In this document: positions 15,527-24,941 of the stretch, piece after piece
How the letters are laid out: each line of letters opens with the position of its first letter
Position numbering within the stretch: the first letter of the stretch is position 1
Source: Candidatus Thorarchaeota archaeon
Lineage (GTDB): Archaea; Asgardarchaeota; Thorarchaeia; Thorarchaeales; Thorarchaeaceae
Reading direction: 5' to 3'
DNA length: 64,000 bases
Assembly (NCBI GenBank): GCA_019057475.1
Contig: DXJO01000022.1
Coordinates: 22,465 to 86,464 of the forward strand
Position numbers and translations under genes: made by a program
The notes under the pieces: generated by a model
What the model was told of the DNA's origin: nothing
The model's database searches: none
What the model saw: only the letters and a program-made list of their open reading frames with translations

Positions 15527-18500
15527 ATGACAGAGGAAACGGCTGGTACAGAGGAAATGCAATTGCCGTTTCCACATGGTATCGAGGTTGAACTCCAGGT
15601 CATCATGAGAGATGGAAACTGGTTCCGCGGGGAGGAGATCCTGGAAGTATTCGATAGGCTGGTGTCCAGCGCGAAGAACCTGCTTGACAAGAGGATTAGA
15701 GCGGCAAGTGTGCCCTCAGTTAGAAGCAAGTATAGGCACTCATCGCAAACTGAGGAAGGTGAGCGTGGTTCCAGAATCGTAGTGAATTACGAGGACCCAG
15801 CAGGGGAGGCAAAGGAATACACCATTATCGGCCATGACCCGAATGTCACGAGCCTGACGTGGATACTCGAAGTGGCAACACCCCCATGCACAACACTAGA
15901 AGAACTTGCCTGGTGGGTTCAGACACTCATCGCAATCTCATATGATGCTCTACCCAAGGACATGTATGTGCTGCTCATTTCAACTGGCCTGAATCCCACT
16001 CAGGAATACATGAGGAATCTCTCATTTGGAGAACATCATCATATCCTCAGTCCCGAGATCGAAGAGAGTTCACGCCTCGCGGTCTACAATATGATCCGAA
16101 ACTTCACTCCTCATCTAATTGCGTTGTCCGTGAATTCCCCATTTGAAAACAAGAAGTCCACAGACGAGGTCTATATCGACTCAGAAGGAAGAACACGCGC
16201 TCCAAGATGCAAGAGATCAATCAGACTTCTCAAGAACACCACACAGATGGGACCCACAAATAAATTCGAGCTCATACCATACATGAAGAAACCAGACAAG
16301 GAATTCTTTGCAAAGCATGTTAATCGTAGCTTCGCAAGAATGGTAGATATGTACCCGTTCACGGATTATGGTACAATAGAAGTAAGAGTCTTTGACACAC
16401 AGTTATCAGTCCCTCGAAGGGTCGGTATCGCCTTGATCTTGCAGGCGCTCGCCCTGAAGGCGATACGACTGTCCGCGAAAGGTGTGCCTATTCCAGATAT
16501 GGGCGCCAAGTCGATTGCTGCCAACAGGGCTTCTGCTGTTGCGGCCGGTCTATGGGGACCGTTCCATCCGGGAGAGGACAGTAAGAATCTGGAGTTCATA
16601 GAGATCTACAACCATCCAATTAACGATGATGGAACATTGGACAATACACGGCGAAATCGATTCATGGGAGATGCTGTTGCTTCGATGCTCTATCTCATCA
16701 GAGATGAGCTCGAAGACATGAGAGCGATTGATAACCCATTCATGCAGCCCTTGATGGTTTCGGTGTTTGGGAGCGAGTTCGTGGAGCCGAGAACTACATG
16801 TGCAGACTACCAGCTTGATGTCTACGCGAAATCAGAACAAAACATGGTCACATTACTTGGACGCCTAGGAAGTATCACTAGGGAATGCTGTACCAATTGG
16901 CTTTACGACCCGCTGGAAGGAGTCCCACGACTTCCAACCTGGCTTTGTTGGTGGAAGGGTCTCGAGCCGGAGATCATAACTGATAAGGAGAGGATCTTCG
17001 CGGGTCAAGAAGCAGGATTCGACTTATCTATCCGAAATCGAACCGACCGAGACCTTCACAATCTCACTGTATCCTACAGGATAGAAGATTCTGAAAGAAA
17101 TGTCATAGAACAGAACATCCTGCCAATCTCAAGAATCGAATCAGGCGAGATTCATGTCGCTCGGATCACATTCCCAACTAAGCGTCAGGTCCATGCCTAC
17201 AACATCATTGCATCAATCGGTGTCGCTGGCAAGGAAATCAACCTGAGAAGCACTATCAATACATACTGGATGACAGCAAGCGTCAAGCCTGCTACAACCA
17301 CACAGTTTGCCGATAGCAGGACTCCAATCCTGTTTTCTGGTGAGATAGACACGAACTACCCCACAAGGACTACAGTCACTTGCGAGATTGCAGTGATTAG
17401 CCCAAAGAAAGAAACTGTCATTGCCAATGTGTACTACCCTGTTGTCGTTGAGGGAGGAGACCTTCTCTTCTTTGAGTCGTCTGACCTGCCACCTCTGGTA
17501 GTATCTGCAGAAGCCTCCAAAGGGGTCGAAAGATGCGTTCTGCGAATTAGATTGATTGATCATGATAAGAGTACAATCGCACTTAGCACGTCGAAGCCCT
17601 TCTACATTGGTTTTGTAAGACGAGGCCCAGAAATAACCATCCAAGCGAATCTCAAAGGAACACACAGTCCTGGGGGGATTCTTCAAGGCGAGGTGGTGCT
17701 CAAAGCCGGACAACACGAAATGCCTAAGGGTTCAAGATTGATTGTTCATTACAAGACAGATACAGGGGACACGCACGTAGTAGCGGAGGCCGATGCTTGG
17801 GAAGCTGTATCGAGCCCGCTCAAATTCGATTGGCAGATTCCGCCAGCAGATCCGGGAATGCTGGCGCGAAGAACTGCGTCCATCCGAGCATCACTGGTTT
17901 CCAATGGAATGGAGATTGCATCGAGTGAATCTGATGCCTTCATAGTGGCTCATGTCGAGGTCAGAACCAGCATTGATTCGCTGAAGGCGCCAGACAGATC
18001 CCAGATAGGCGGCATGGTGGCAGGTTGGCTCAGAATAAGACGCAACACGGAACAGGGAGAGCCTGCCACTTTGACTATGTCTTTGCGATTCACAGATGAT
18101 GACGAACACATTGTCTTGAATCAAGCTGTCAAGCAAAGCAGGAACCTGTCTCTTGCGTATGGGCCATTTACCATACCTGAACCGAGAACGAAGAATGTGC
18201 CGTCAAGCGTCACTCTTGTGGCCAAGCTAGACTATGCAAATGCTCAGATGGACTGCAAGACAGCAGAAATATCGCTTGTCGCCATGGATGAAACCAGACC
18301 TGCTAGTCTGAACTTCAGCGGAGTCCCAACATATGTTTCTCCTGATGACCAAGTTCATGCTGCGATTCACGTCACCAACTCATCTGCTGAAGCTATGAAA
18401 GGAATGCTGTCGGTGCGTCTTGAGTCGGTAATTGGAACGGAGGAAGTATTCATTCGGGAGATTGATCTAGCGGCTGAGGAAACTCGCGTCTTCGCGATTC

Positions 18501-18964
18501 CTGTGAGAATACCTTTGAGTGCGGAAATGAGCACAGCGCATCTGAAAGCAGCCTTGCGTCTGGAAACCATGCTTCTGGAAAAAAGGCATAGATTCAAGGT
18601 GAAAGCGATTGAAGAACCACTCTTTCATGTGCGTTTCTCCATCAAGGATGACAGGGGCCAGGAGATACCGGGCCTTGTTCCGCGTGAGTCAAATATCGTG
18701 ATTGGGGTTCATGTTCAGGTCGTTAAGCGAGGTTTGGAAAACTTGATGGTTTCTCTGCGCGTGATGTCCAAAAGAGAAGTGGTAAGGGAATTCCGAATGC
18801 CGATCCCCGAATCTGAAACTGCGTTCAAGTCTGAGGTTCGTTGGACCACCCCCAAGTTGGAAACCATAACGGGGTACTACTTGGATGCAGCAATCATTCA
18901 CGGAGAGATATCATTGCCTACGCGCGCGGTTAAATGCGAAAAGAAGACCTTCGCGGTATACTAG
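15527..18964 (+). CDS. GCS2 glutamate-cysteine-ligase-like domain fused to tandem beta-sandwich domains
   Basis: About 1145 residues. ATG 15527 is chosen because AGGTG sits 7 nt upstream; an in-frame ATG at 15494 lies inside the previous gene. Residues about 1-370 look like the carboxylate-amine ligase / glutamate-cysteine ligase type 2 family: GIEVELQV at the start, EVATPP, FGEHHHIL, ALSVNSPFENK and YGTIEVRVFD (these enzymes bind ATP, Mg and Glu). The remaining roughly 690 residues look like five or more Ig/CARDB-like beta-sandwich repeats of about 110 residues. No signal peptide or membrane segment is visible, so the repeats are probably cytoplasmic. The fusion is unusual; the real substrate and role are unknown. 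Confidence 0.7.
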   Translation: MTEETAGTEEMQLPFPHGIEVELQVIMRDGNWFRGEEILEVFDRLVSSAKNLLDKRIRAASVPSVRSKYRHSSQTEEGERGSRIVVNYEDPAGEAKEYTIIGHDPNVTSLTWILEVATPPCTTLEELAWWVQTLIAISYDALPKDMYVLLISTGLNPTQEYMRNLSFGEHHHILSPEIEESSRLAVYNMIRNFTPHLIALSVNSPFENKKSTDEVYIDSEGRTRAPRCKRSIRLLKNTTQMGPTNKFELIPYMKKPDKEFFAKHVNRSFARMVDMYPFTDYGTIEVRVFDTQLSVPRRVGIALILQALALKAIRLSAKGVPIPDMGAKSIAANRASAVAAGLWGPFHPGEDSKNLEFIEIYNHPINDDGTLDNTRRNRFMGDAVASMLYLIRDELEDMRAIDNPFMQPLMVSVFGSEFVEPRTTCADYQLDVYAKSEQNMVTLLGRLGSITRECCTNWLYDPLEGVPRLPTWLCWWKGLEPEIITDKERIFAGQEAGFDLSIRNRTDRDLHNLTVSYRIEDSERNVIEQNILPISRIESGEIHVARITFPTKRQVHAYNIIASIGVAGKEINLRSTINTYWMTASVKPATTTQFADSRTPILFSGEIDTNYPTRTTVTCEIAVISPKKETVIANVYYPVVVEGGDLLFFESSDLPPLVVSAEASKGVERCVLRIRLIDHDKSTIALSTSKPFYIGFVRRGPEITIQANLKGTHSPGGILQGEVVLKAGQHEMPKGSRLIVHYKTDTGDTHVVAEADAWEAVSSPLKFDWQIPPADPGMLARRTASIRASLVSNGMEIASSESDAFIVAHVEVRTSIDSLKAPDRSQIGGMVAGWLRIRRNTEQGEPATLTMSLRFTDDDEHIVLNQAVKQSRNLSLAYGPFTIPEPRTKNVPSSVTLVAKLDYANAQMDCKTAEISLVAMDETRPASLNFSGVPTYVSPDDQVHAAIHVTNSSAEAMKGMLSVRLESVIGTEEVFIREIDLAAEETRVFAIPVRIPLSAEMSTAHLKAALRLETMLLEKRHRFKVKAIEEPLFHVRFSIKDDRGQEIPGLVPRESNIVIGVHVQVVKRGLENLMVSLRVMSKREVVREFRMPIPESETAFKSEVRWTTPKLETITGYYLDAAIIHGEISLPTRAVKCEKKTFAVY

Positions 18965-19205
18965 CTCGAATCCTTCAAGGCGGAAGTCGTTTTGCGCAAA
19001 TCCAATCCCTCACCGCAATGAAATTAGCAATTCTAGCGATTCAAACTTCGACGATTTGTAATATTCGCTGCAAAGGTATAATAGGAGCAGGGCGAGCGCC
19101 CTGAGTTAATCAGACAACTTGACCATCAACTAATATATGCTCATAGAACAATCCTCGATGAACAATGATACGATTACCAAGTAACATGGTAAGGAATACG
19201 AAGAC

Positions 19206-20132
19206 GTGAACCGGATGTTGTTAGAGTTACTGTCACACCCAGTTGTTTCAGGCCTGATCGTGATGGGCTTCTTGGGAGTCCTGACATACAAGGTTCGCTT
19301 TGTTGATATATCTGGTCTAATTGCTGCGTTCGTCGTAGGGTTCACAGTCTGGGCTGCAGGTGGACCCGCTTCCTTTGTGGTTCTTCTCTTTTTCTTCATC
19401 AGTGCTGGAATTGCCACGAAATACAAGTACAAAGCAAAGGCAAAGAAGGACCTTGCTCAGGAAGGCAAGGGTAGAAGAAGCTGGAAGAATGTCCTCGGAA
19501 GCGGCATCATCCCAATGATTTTCGCTATCGGCATGCAACTTGCGGCGCAATCAGTAATACCCGTTGATCCATTCTGGATGTTTGGAGGCTTTGTGGGCGC
19601 GGTGGCCACAACTTCCGCTGACACTCTGGCGAGTGAAATCGGAGTTTTCAGCAAATCAAAACCAAGACTGATTACTAACCTAAGGAGAAAGGTGCCAGCA
19701 GGGACCATAGGCGCAGTTTCACTCCTAGGGGAGTTGGTTGCGGTCGCGGCTGGTGCGATAATAGGTCTGGTTGCCTTAATCTTTGCAGTGTTGAATCCAG
19801 CTAGTGTGTATGTATCTTCTTTCGAGCAATTGCTATTCATCTTGCCTCTCTCAGTGCTTACAGCATTCATCGGATGCAACCTTGACAGTTTCTTGGGTGC
19901 CATTGCACAGAACAGGTTCGTGTGCGAGATATGCGGCGCCATCACTGACAAGGAGTTCCACTGTGACTACGAAACGAAGTATGTAGGTGGCTACAAGCAG
20001 TTCACCAACATGCACGTGAACCTTGGCTCCTCTGGATTGGGAGCAACGCTGGGAATCGTTCTTGGAGCCGGGCTTTTTATCTGGATACTCGGTGCCCTAT
20101 TCTTCTGGGTAGTGGTGTCGTCCAAGAACTAG
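19206..20132 (+). CDS. DUF92 (TIGR00297) family membrane protein
   Basis: 308 residues from GTG (a second possible start, ATG, is at 19215). Seven or so hydrophobic segments. Signature elements of the DUF92 family are visible: a Gly-Gly-Pro-rich early loop, the conserved TTSADTLASEIG near residue 135, VPAGTIGAVSLLGE near residue 168, and a late GCNLDSFLGA. The plant member VTE6 phosphorylates phytyl phosphate, so archaeal members are often suspected to act on isoprenoid phosphates; that is inference. A Cys-x2-Cys pair in CEICG followed by a His/Cys could bind metal. Confidence 0.8.
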   Translation: MNRMLLELLSHPVVSGLIVMGFLGVLTYKVRFVDISGLIAAFVVGFTVWAAGGPASFVVLLFFFISAGIATKYKYKAKAKKDLAQEGKGRRSWKNVLGSGIIPMIFAIGMQLAAQSVIPVDPFWMFGGFVGAVATTSADTLASEIGVFSKSKPRLITNLRRKVPAGTIGAVSLLGELVAVAAGAIIGLVALIFAVLNPASVYVSSFEQLLFILPLSVLTAFIGCNLDSFLGAIAQNRFVCEICGAITDKEFHCDYETKYVGGYKQFTNMHVNLGSSGLGATLGIVLGAGLFIWILGALFFWVVVSSKN

Positions 20133-20324
20133 ATCTCAGATATCCACAGATTCTTGCCTATATTCTCGACTTCTCGATTGAAACTGCAGGATGGTCTGAA
20201 GGTGGATGCTATCACTCTGCACAGAATGGTCCAATAATTTCAAATGCCGGAATGATATGTTCTGCTATGCACAGAATCGCTCATGTAGTCAGCCAAACTA
20301 CAAGAAATGAGCGGAGAGGATAGA

Positions 20325-21110
20325 ATGTCAAGATTCATTCGTTCAAGAGCTTACCCATGGGCTTTGACAGGTGTATTTGCTGCCATACATCTTGTGATAA
20401 CACTGATCCCATTCAGCCTCAGTGTAAGCGGGTCGGGTCTAATCTCATTCGGTATGCTTTCTGCTCCAATAGTGGGCTTCCTTCTTGGTCCATTCTTCGG
20501 TACTATAGCTGTTCTCATTGGATCCTACTTGGGAATCTTCGTCAACCCAGAGATTGCACTCATTGGACTTGCTACACCCATAGCTACCAGCGCTGGTGCG
20601 CTAGCTGCGGGCTTGATAAGAGCGAAGAAAACAATCTTCGTACCGATAATATACATAGTCGCCATGCTCCTTTACTTACTGAGCCCAGTTGGGCAACAGG
20701 TCCCAGAATTTGTGTGGTTCCACGTGATAGCGTTCGTGCTCTCACTTCTTCTGGTAATTCCACGGGTTTCGGGAAGGATTAGCGATGAGCTCGAACTGAA
20801 ACAGACAATAACAGCCAGAGCTCTATTCTTGTTAGCCCTAGTTTCCGTTACTCTTGATCAAGCCGTGGGCTCTGCGATAGGTTCCTTTTATCTGGTGTAT
20901 ATTGCAGGTTTTGACTTATCATTGGTCGTGTCTTGGTTCGTGCTGGGAGCCCTCATATACCCCATCGAGAGAATCCTTGGGGCCCTAATAGTGGTTGTAC
21001 TTCTGCGAGCTGTAGTCGAGAGCTTTTCGGCGGCCTATTTCCAGCTGCCGTTAACTCCCTTAGGCGCTGCAGGTTCTGTAACTGCGGATTTCATCGACTT
21101 GGAGGAGTGA
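20325..21110 (+). CDS. Multi-pass membrane protein, possibly ECF-transporter S-component-like
   Basis: About 261 residues. ATG 20325 is preferred because GGAGAGG lies 5 nt before it; an in-frame ATG at 20307 precedes the SD itself. Six or seven hydrophobic segments. Layout resembles vitamin or small-molecule S components: a short positively charged N-terminus, an early Pro/Gly-rich pair of segments (FGMLSAPIVGFLLGPFFG), and small-residue-rich helices. The match is general, not motif-specific, and no EcfA or EcfT genes lie nearby. Ends with an acidic tail. Confidence 0.5.
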   Translation: MSRFIRSRAYPWALTGVFAAIHLVITLIPFSLSVSGSGLISFGMLSAPIVGFLLGPFFGTIAVLIGSYLGIFVNPEIALIGLATPIATSAGALAAGLIRAKKTIFVPIIYIVAMLLYLLSPVGQQVPEFVWFHVIAFVLSLLLVIPRVSGRISDELELKQTITARALFLLALVSVTLDQAVGSAIGSFYLVYIAGFDLSLVVSWFVLGALIYPIERILGALIVVVLLRAVVESFSAAYFQLPLTPLGAAGSVTADFIDLEE

Positions 21111-21221
21111 TGAAATACAAAAGGATTCGGAAGCTCTGCGATGTATCTGGTTCTGCGATGTATTCGAAGCTCTTACACCTTTAACAAGAGGCTACGACTT
21201 CGAGAAATTAGGAGGGCATCA

Positions 21222-21974
21222 TCAATTTAGAAGGACTGCGCTGACGCTGGTTGCATATACCTCAAAGTACAACAGCGGTTCCGCATACGACGGCTCAGAG
21301 CTCCAGACACGAAGACCCCTACGGGGCCACCCGCTAACAAATGCATGGTCCTCGTCAAAGACCCAAAGCTTGCCACGCATCTCACTCGGAAGGTCAACGC
21401 CGAGTGTGACAGCGGGTTCATCGCCAAGACCTCCAAGCCCGACTTCAAGACCGTAATTTCCGAATGTCACGTTTTCTTCCAAGATGAAGGTGATATGGCC
21501 AGTACTCACGAAGCTCATGCTGCGGCCCCCAATAATCGCACCATTGTCATAGGTCACTGTCATTGTAACATTCTCGCACTGGCCCAAGAAGACATCATAG
21601 GGTGTACCCGTGCCAAGAACGACGCTAAGTGACCTGATATTGCCATCCCGCTCTCCGCCCATCCATATCCAGACCTCTGTCGCCCCAGCGCCACCCATCT
21701 TGTCGATGTGGAAACTGGAGGACACGAACCCAGCATCCACGAGAATCACATCTACCGAGTAAAGGAGTGCCGTGTCGTTGACAAAGGACACATCCACCGA
21801 GCAGTCCTTTAACCAAGTGAACCTTATCACAACAGCTCGGTTCTCCCCCTCTGGAATCTGCTCCTCGAAGTGGAAGTCTGTGCCGTAGGGATAGAACACA
21901 ACGACGAAGAGTGCGCTGGATAATACCGTGACCATAATGAGTACAAGTAGAACCTTCCGCTTGTTCATTGCCAT
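21222..21974 (-). CDS. Hypothetical N-anchored extracytoplasmic protein
   Basis: About 250 residues. ATG 21974 follows AGGAG at 4 nt; ATG 21968 is nearly as likely. A basic N-terminus and one hydrophobic segment (about residues 8-27) form a signal anchor or signal peptide. The remainder is beta-strand-rich with several Asn-X-Ser/Thr sites, consistent with an exported beta-sandwich protein. No known family recognised. It is convergent with the S-component-like gene and divergent from the slipin gene. Confidence 0.6.
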   Translation of the reverse strand: MAMNKRKVLLVLIMVTVLSSALFVVVFYPYGTDFHFEEQIPEGENRAVVIRFTWLKDCSVDVSFVNDTALLYSVDVILVDAGFVSSSFHIDKMGGAGATEVWIWMGGERDGNIRSLSVVLGTGTPYDVFLGQCENVTMTVTYDNGAIIGGRSMSFVSTGHITFILEENVTFGNYGLEVGLGGLGDEPAVTLGVDLPSEMRGKLWVFDEDHAFVSGWPRRGLRVWSSEPSYAEPLLYFEVYATSVSAVLLN

Positions 21975-22295
21975 CCTTCTCCTACTTGGGCGTTTAGCCT
22001 CATAAAGATGCAGGCTTGTGGCACTGCACAAATTGCCATGGAATTGGAACCCTGCTATGATTGAGAGCCTGCATTGTTGGTAGCCTGCAGAAGAACTGAA
22101 GTGCGACCTTTCCCCCGGAATGACCCGTGTCTATTCTTTCCTCTCATTAGGAGAAAACCCATTCCCGCCGAAATGGCGCCGTGATAAACGAAACTTCATA
22201 TGGATTCGCGCGATAGAATCACTAGGGAATGGGGGGTTAAACCCGCTTCCGTGGTTGAATCACACGTAGAGTGTGTGGATAGGAGAAATAAGAAA

Positions 22296-23126
22296 TTGCA
22301 AATAGATTTAATGATGTTCACATTCGCGATTGTACTACTCGCGTTCTTTGCGTTGATGTTCATCGCAAGCGGCATTAAGGTGCTGAAAGAATGGGAGAGA
22401 GTAGCCATACTCAGACTTGGCAAGTTCAAGCACATCAAGGGGCCTGGAATTATTTTCGTTGTGCCAATGCTTGATAAGATTGCAATGAAGGTCTCTCTCA
22501 GGCTTCTGACCTACGCTTTCAAGACTGAACGGTCTTTGACAAAAGACAATGTTCCGGTCGTCGTTGATGCGGTGATGTACTTCCGTGTCATAGATGTGGA
22601 GAAGGCGATTCTGACCGTCGAGAGATACGCTGTGGCGGTCGAACTCGCGGCACAGACCACGTTACGAGAAACTATCGGCAAAATCACTCTTGACGAGCTG
22701 CTCTCTGAGAGAGATCAGATTGCAGAGCACATGCAGGAACTCATCGACGAGAAAACTGAGCATTGGGGAGTTAAAGTAACAGCGGTAGAGATTCGTGATG
22801 TCGTCATCCCGTCGGCACTGCAGGACGCAATGAGCAGAGAGGCACAGGCTGAGAGGGAGCGCAGAGCGCGAGTCACACTAGCTACGGCCGAGCTCGAGGC
22901 TTCCGAGAATATGCTTCAGGCGGCCAAGAAGTACGAGCAGTCTGAGGTTGGCTTGGTTCTGCGGACTTGGAATATTATGCAAGAAATATCCAAGAACGCC
23001 AACCTGATTATCATGGTGCCAGCCACAATACCGGAGGTTGGATTGACAGCTGCTACAGCGGTAGCGTTGAGCGCTGGAACCGGTGGCATAAAGATGCCGA
23101 AGGACAAGGGGATGGTGCAGAAATAG
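22296..23126 (+). CDS. Slipin (SPFH/stomatin-family membrane protein)
   Basis: About 277 residues. TTG 22296 is suggested by AGGAG 10 nt upstream; ATG 22311 is an alternative, and an upstream extension to 22200 is unlikely because it lacks an SD and is not family-like. One N-terminal hydrophobic segment anchors the protein. The SPFH domain follows (EWERVAILRLGKF, GPGI, VDAVMYFRV, TLRETIGKITLDELLSER), then a Glu/Arg/Ala-rich helix that oligomerises. Slipins form membrane ring scaffolds. The NfeD-like gene follows 22 bp downstream, the classical slipin-NfeD pair. Confidence 0.93.
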   Translation: MQIDLMMFTFAIVLLAFFALMFIASGIKVLKEWERVAILRLGKFKHIKGPGIIFVVPMLDKIAMKVSLRLLTYAFKTERSLTKDNVPVVVDAVMYFRVIDVEKAILTVERYAVAVELAAQTTLRETIGKITLDELLSERDQIAEHMQELIDEKTEHWGVKVTAVEIRDVVIPSALQDAMSREAQAERERRARVTLATAELEASENMLQAAKKYEQSEVGLVLRTWNIMQEISKNANLIIMVPATIPEVGLTAATAVALSAGTGGIKMPKDKGMVQK

Positions 23127-23148
23127 ACACGGTCTGTGTCATAATGAG

Positions 23149-23862
23149 GTGGACAAGATAGACGCTTGGATTAAGATATTCATCGTGCTTGTGATGCTGT
23201 CAGCGTTGAGCTTGGTCGTAGGATATATGATCCACGACCCATTCGTGGGATTGATTCTCCTAGCGGTCATCCTCACTCTCTTAGTTGTCACAGTCGAGCC
23301 GGCCACTGGAAAGGCGATGGCACAGGTGACGATTCCTATCGTCATCATTCTGTTTGTATTCCAGATCGTTCTGAACCCATCCTTCCAATTTGAGATCTGG
23401 ATGCTGATCGTCGTAGGGGCAATCCTCTACTTGATGTTCACTCTCTTCACTGGAGGAGGCGCGCTCGAGGGGAGTCTGATTGATGCGAAGATGTCGCTGA
23501 AACTGTTTCCGATTTACGGCTTAGCGATATTGCTAGCGTCAATCGCAGATCCGTCGAACAGAACAACTGCCATCATGATGGCCGTTACTATCGGGGGGAT
23601 GATGGTGCTCTACTGGGTATTCCTGAGGGACTACGAAGAGTGGCCAGAGGTCACCTATGGACCCACCAGTGTGATTGCTCTGACGGATTTGAATCCGCGA
23701 GGCAAGGTGAAGACGGGAGCCGAAGTTTGGTGGGCAAAGGCCACAGACCCCCCGATACAGGCAGGAGAGCGTGTCATGTTTCGGGGAGTCAGCGGGCTCA
23801 CGATGGTCGTTTCAAGGTACAAAGACGATCAGGACTCAGAACACGAGTCAACCAACGATTAG
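23149..23862 (+). CDS. NfeD-like membrane protein, slipin partner
   Basis: 237 residues from GTG. Several hydrophobic segments (about residues 8-160) precede a soluble C-terminal OB-fold domain with the NfeD pattern: ALTDLNPRGKVKTGAEVWWAK, then a turn with GERVMFRGVSGLTMVV. NfeD proteins work with slipins in membrane quality control. Unlike long NfeD forms, there is no ClpP-like protease domain. A strong plus-strand terminator follows directly. Confidence 0.85.
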   Translation: MDKIDAWIKIFIVLVMLSALSLVVGYMIHDPFVGLILLAVILTLLVVTVEPATGKAMAQVTIPIVIILFVFQIVLNPSFQFEIWMLIVVGAILYLMFTLFTGGGALEGSLIDAKMSLKLFPIYGLAILLASIADPSNRTTAIMMAVTIGGMMVLYWVFLRDYEEWPEVTYGPTSVIALTDLNPRGKVKTGAEVWWAKATDPPIQAGERVMFRGVSGLTMVVSRYKDDQDSEHESTND

Positions 23863-23868
23863 ATTGTG

Positions 23869-23901
23869 GGGTCGGCTAACCCGACCCTCAACCTCTTTTT
23901 T
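23869..23901 (+). terminator. Terminator of the slipin-NfeD operon
   Basis: GGGTCGG (23869-23875), loop CTAAC, CCGACCC (23881-23887), then 6 nt and TCTTTTTTC. It overlaps the 3' end of the convergent CPBP gene. Confidence 0.75.
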
Positions 23902-24703
23902 CTTGGCCCCGTTTTAGAATGAGCCAGATGATAGACAGTCCGAATAGAAAACCCAATACCGTTGTTATGCCCCACTCGATTTGGAATATCTCAGGGCTAA
24001 TGACAGGCTCTCTTGGATAGACTGGGAAGGCGATAAAGACAACGATATTCCACGCGAAGTGAAACCCAATAGGCACCCAAAGCCGTTCATTGGAATAGTA
24101 GTAGCCCAGACTCAGCACTGCACCGCCCACGAAGAGATTGAGCGTGAAAAGTATGACTAGATGAAGCGGGACGGATCCAAGAGGCGTCCACCAAGAGAAA
24201 TGAAGAAGCGCAAAGACTAGAGAGCTAATTGCTATGCCCTTGCCTCGTCCCCAGAGCTCGACCATTCGAGGCATCATATAGCCACGATAGCAGAGCTCCT
24301 CAAAGTAGGAAACCGGAATGGCGATGATAATCACTGATAGTACAAGTTCTTCCGCAAACGACGATGGAGATGCGACTTGACCTCCAAAGGCGAAAGCTAT
24401 TAAAAAAACTAGAGCGGCTGCTGCGCCTCCAGCAATTCCCCCAACGATTAGATGTGGCCAGGTATTCTTGTCGGTTTCGAGGCCCAGCTCTGTAACAGAA
24501 TCGCCTCCTTCCTGCTTCACGAATTGAAGTACTGTAAGGAACTTGAGAGGGAATGTCATCCAGGACAATAGGCTACGCACTGATTCGTACTCTTCGGTAC
24601 CCAGAAAGAGTGCAGACAGCACGTGAGGCATTTCTGCAAGTAGAAGCATCAGAAGGCAGAACAGAATGATTCGCGCTACTTTGTCAGTTCGTTCTTCAGA
24701 CAT
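23888..24703 (-). CDS. CPBP (CAAX/Abi) family intramembrane metalloprotease
   Basis: 271 residues with about eight hydrophobic segments. The family active-site motifs are all present: EELCYRG (Glu-Glu-x3-Arg) near residue 135, FALLHFSWW with the second-motif His, and GFHFAWN near residue 220. These enzymes cleave prenylated or transmembrane substrates with a Glu/His-bound metal. In archaea their substrates are unknown. It is convergent with the slipin-NfeD operon and overlaps that operon's terminator. Confidence 0.88.
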   Translation of the reverse strand: MSEERTDKVARIILFCLLMLLLAEMPHVLSALFLGTEEYESVRSLLSWMTFPLKFLTVLQFVKQEGGDSVTELGLETDKNTWPHLIVGGIAGGAAAALVFLIAFAFGGQVASPSSFAEELVLSVIIIAIPVSYFEELCYRGYMMPRMVELWGRGKGIAISSLVFALLHFSWWTPLGSVPLHLVILFTLNLFVGGAVLSLGYYYSNERLWVPIGFHFAWNIVVFIAFPVYPREPVISPEIFQIEWGITTVLGFLFGLSIIWLILKRGQEKRG

Positions 24704-24941
24704 CGGATTCGCCGTAAACGGCCTGATATCTAATGCCTAAATCTCATCCGGTAGCGATATCCAGATAATTTGAAAACCTGCGCAAGCGAGCTGAGACGCA
24801 TTCGCCACCGATATGTATACAGCTAGCCAACTGATTTAAGTGGGCGACACCATTTCGACTTCCAAGGCTTGTGAGTACTGCCGCCATCGAATACAGAATC
24901 ACATTTGACGATGGCCTAAGTAATCCAAGGAGAGAGGTCTC

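Noticed and set aside
19088..19103. Palindrome CAGGGCG/CGCCCTG between the GCS2-like and DUF92 genes
   Set aside because: No T-tract follows on either strand and it is 120 bp from the nearest stop, so a terminator call is not supported; operator function cannot be shown.
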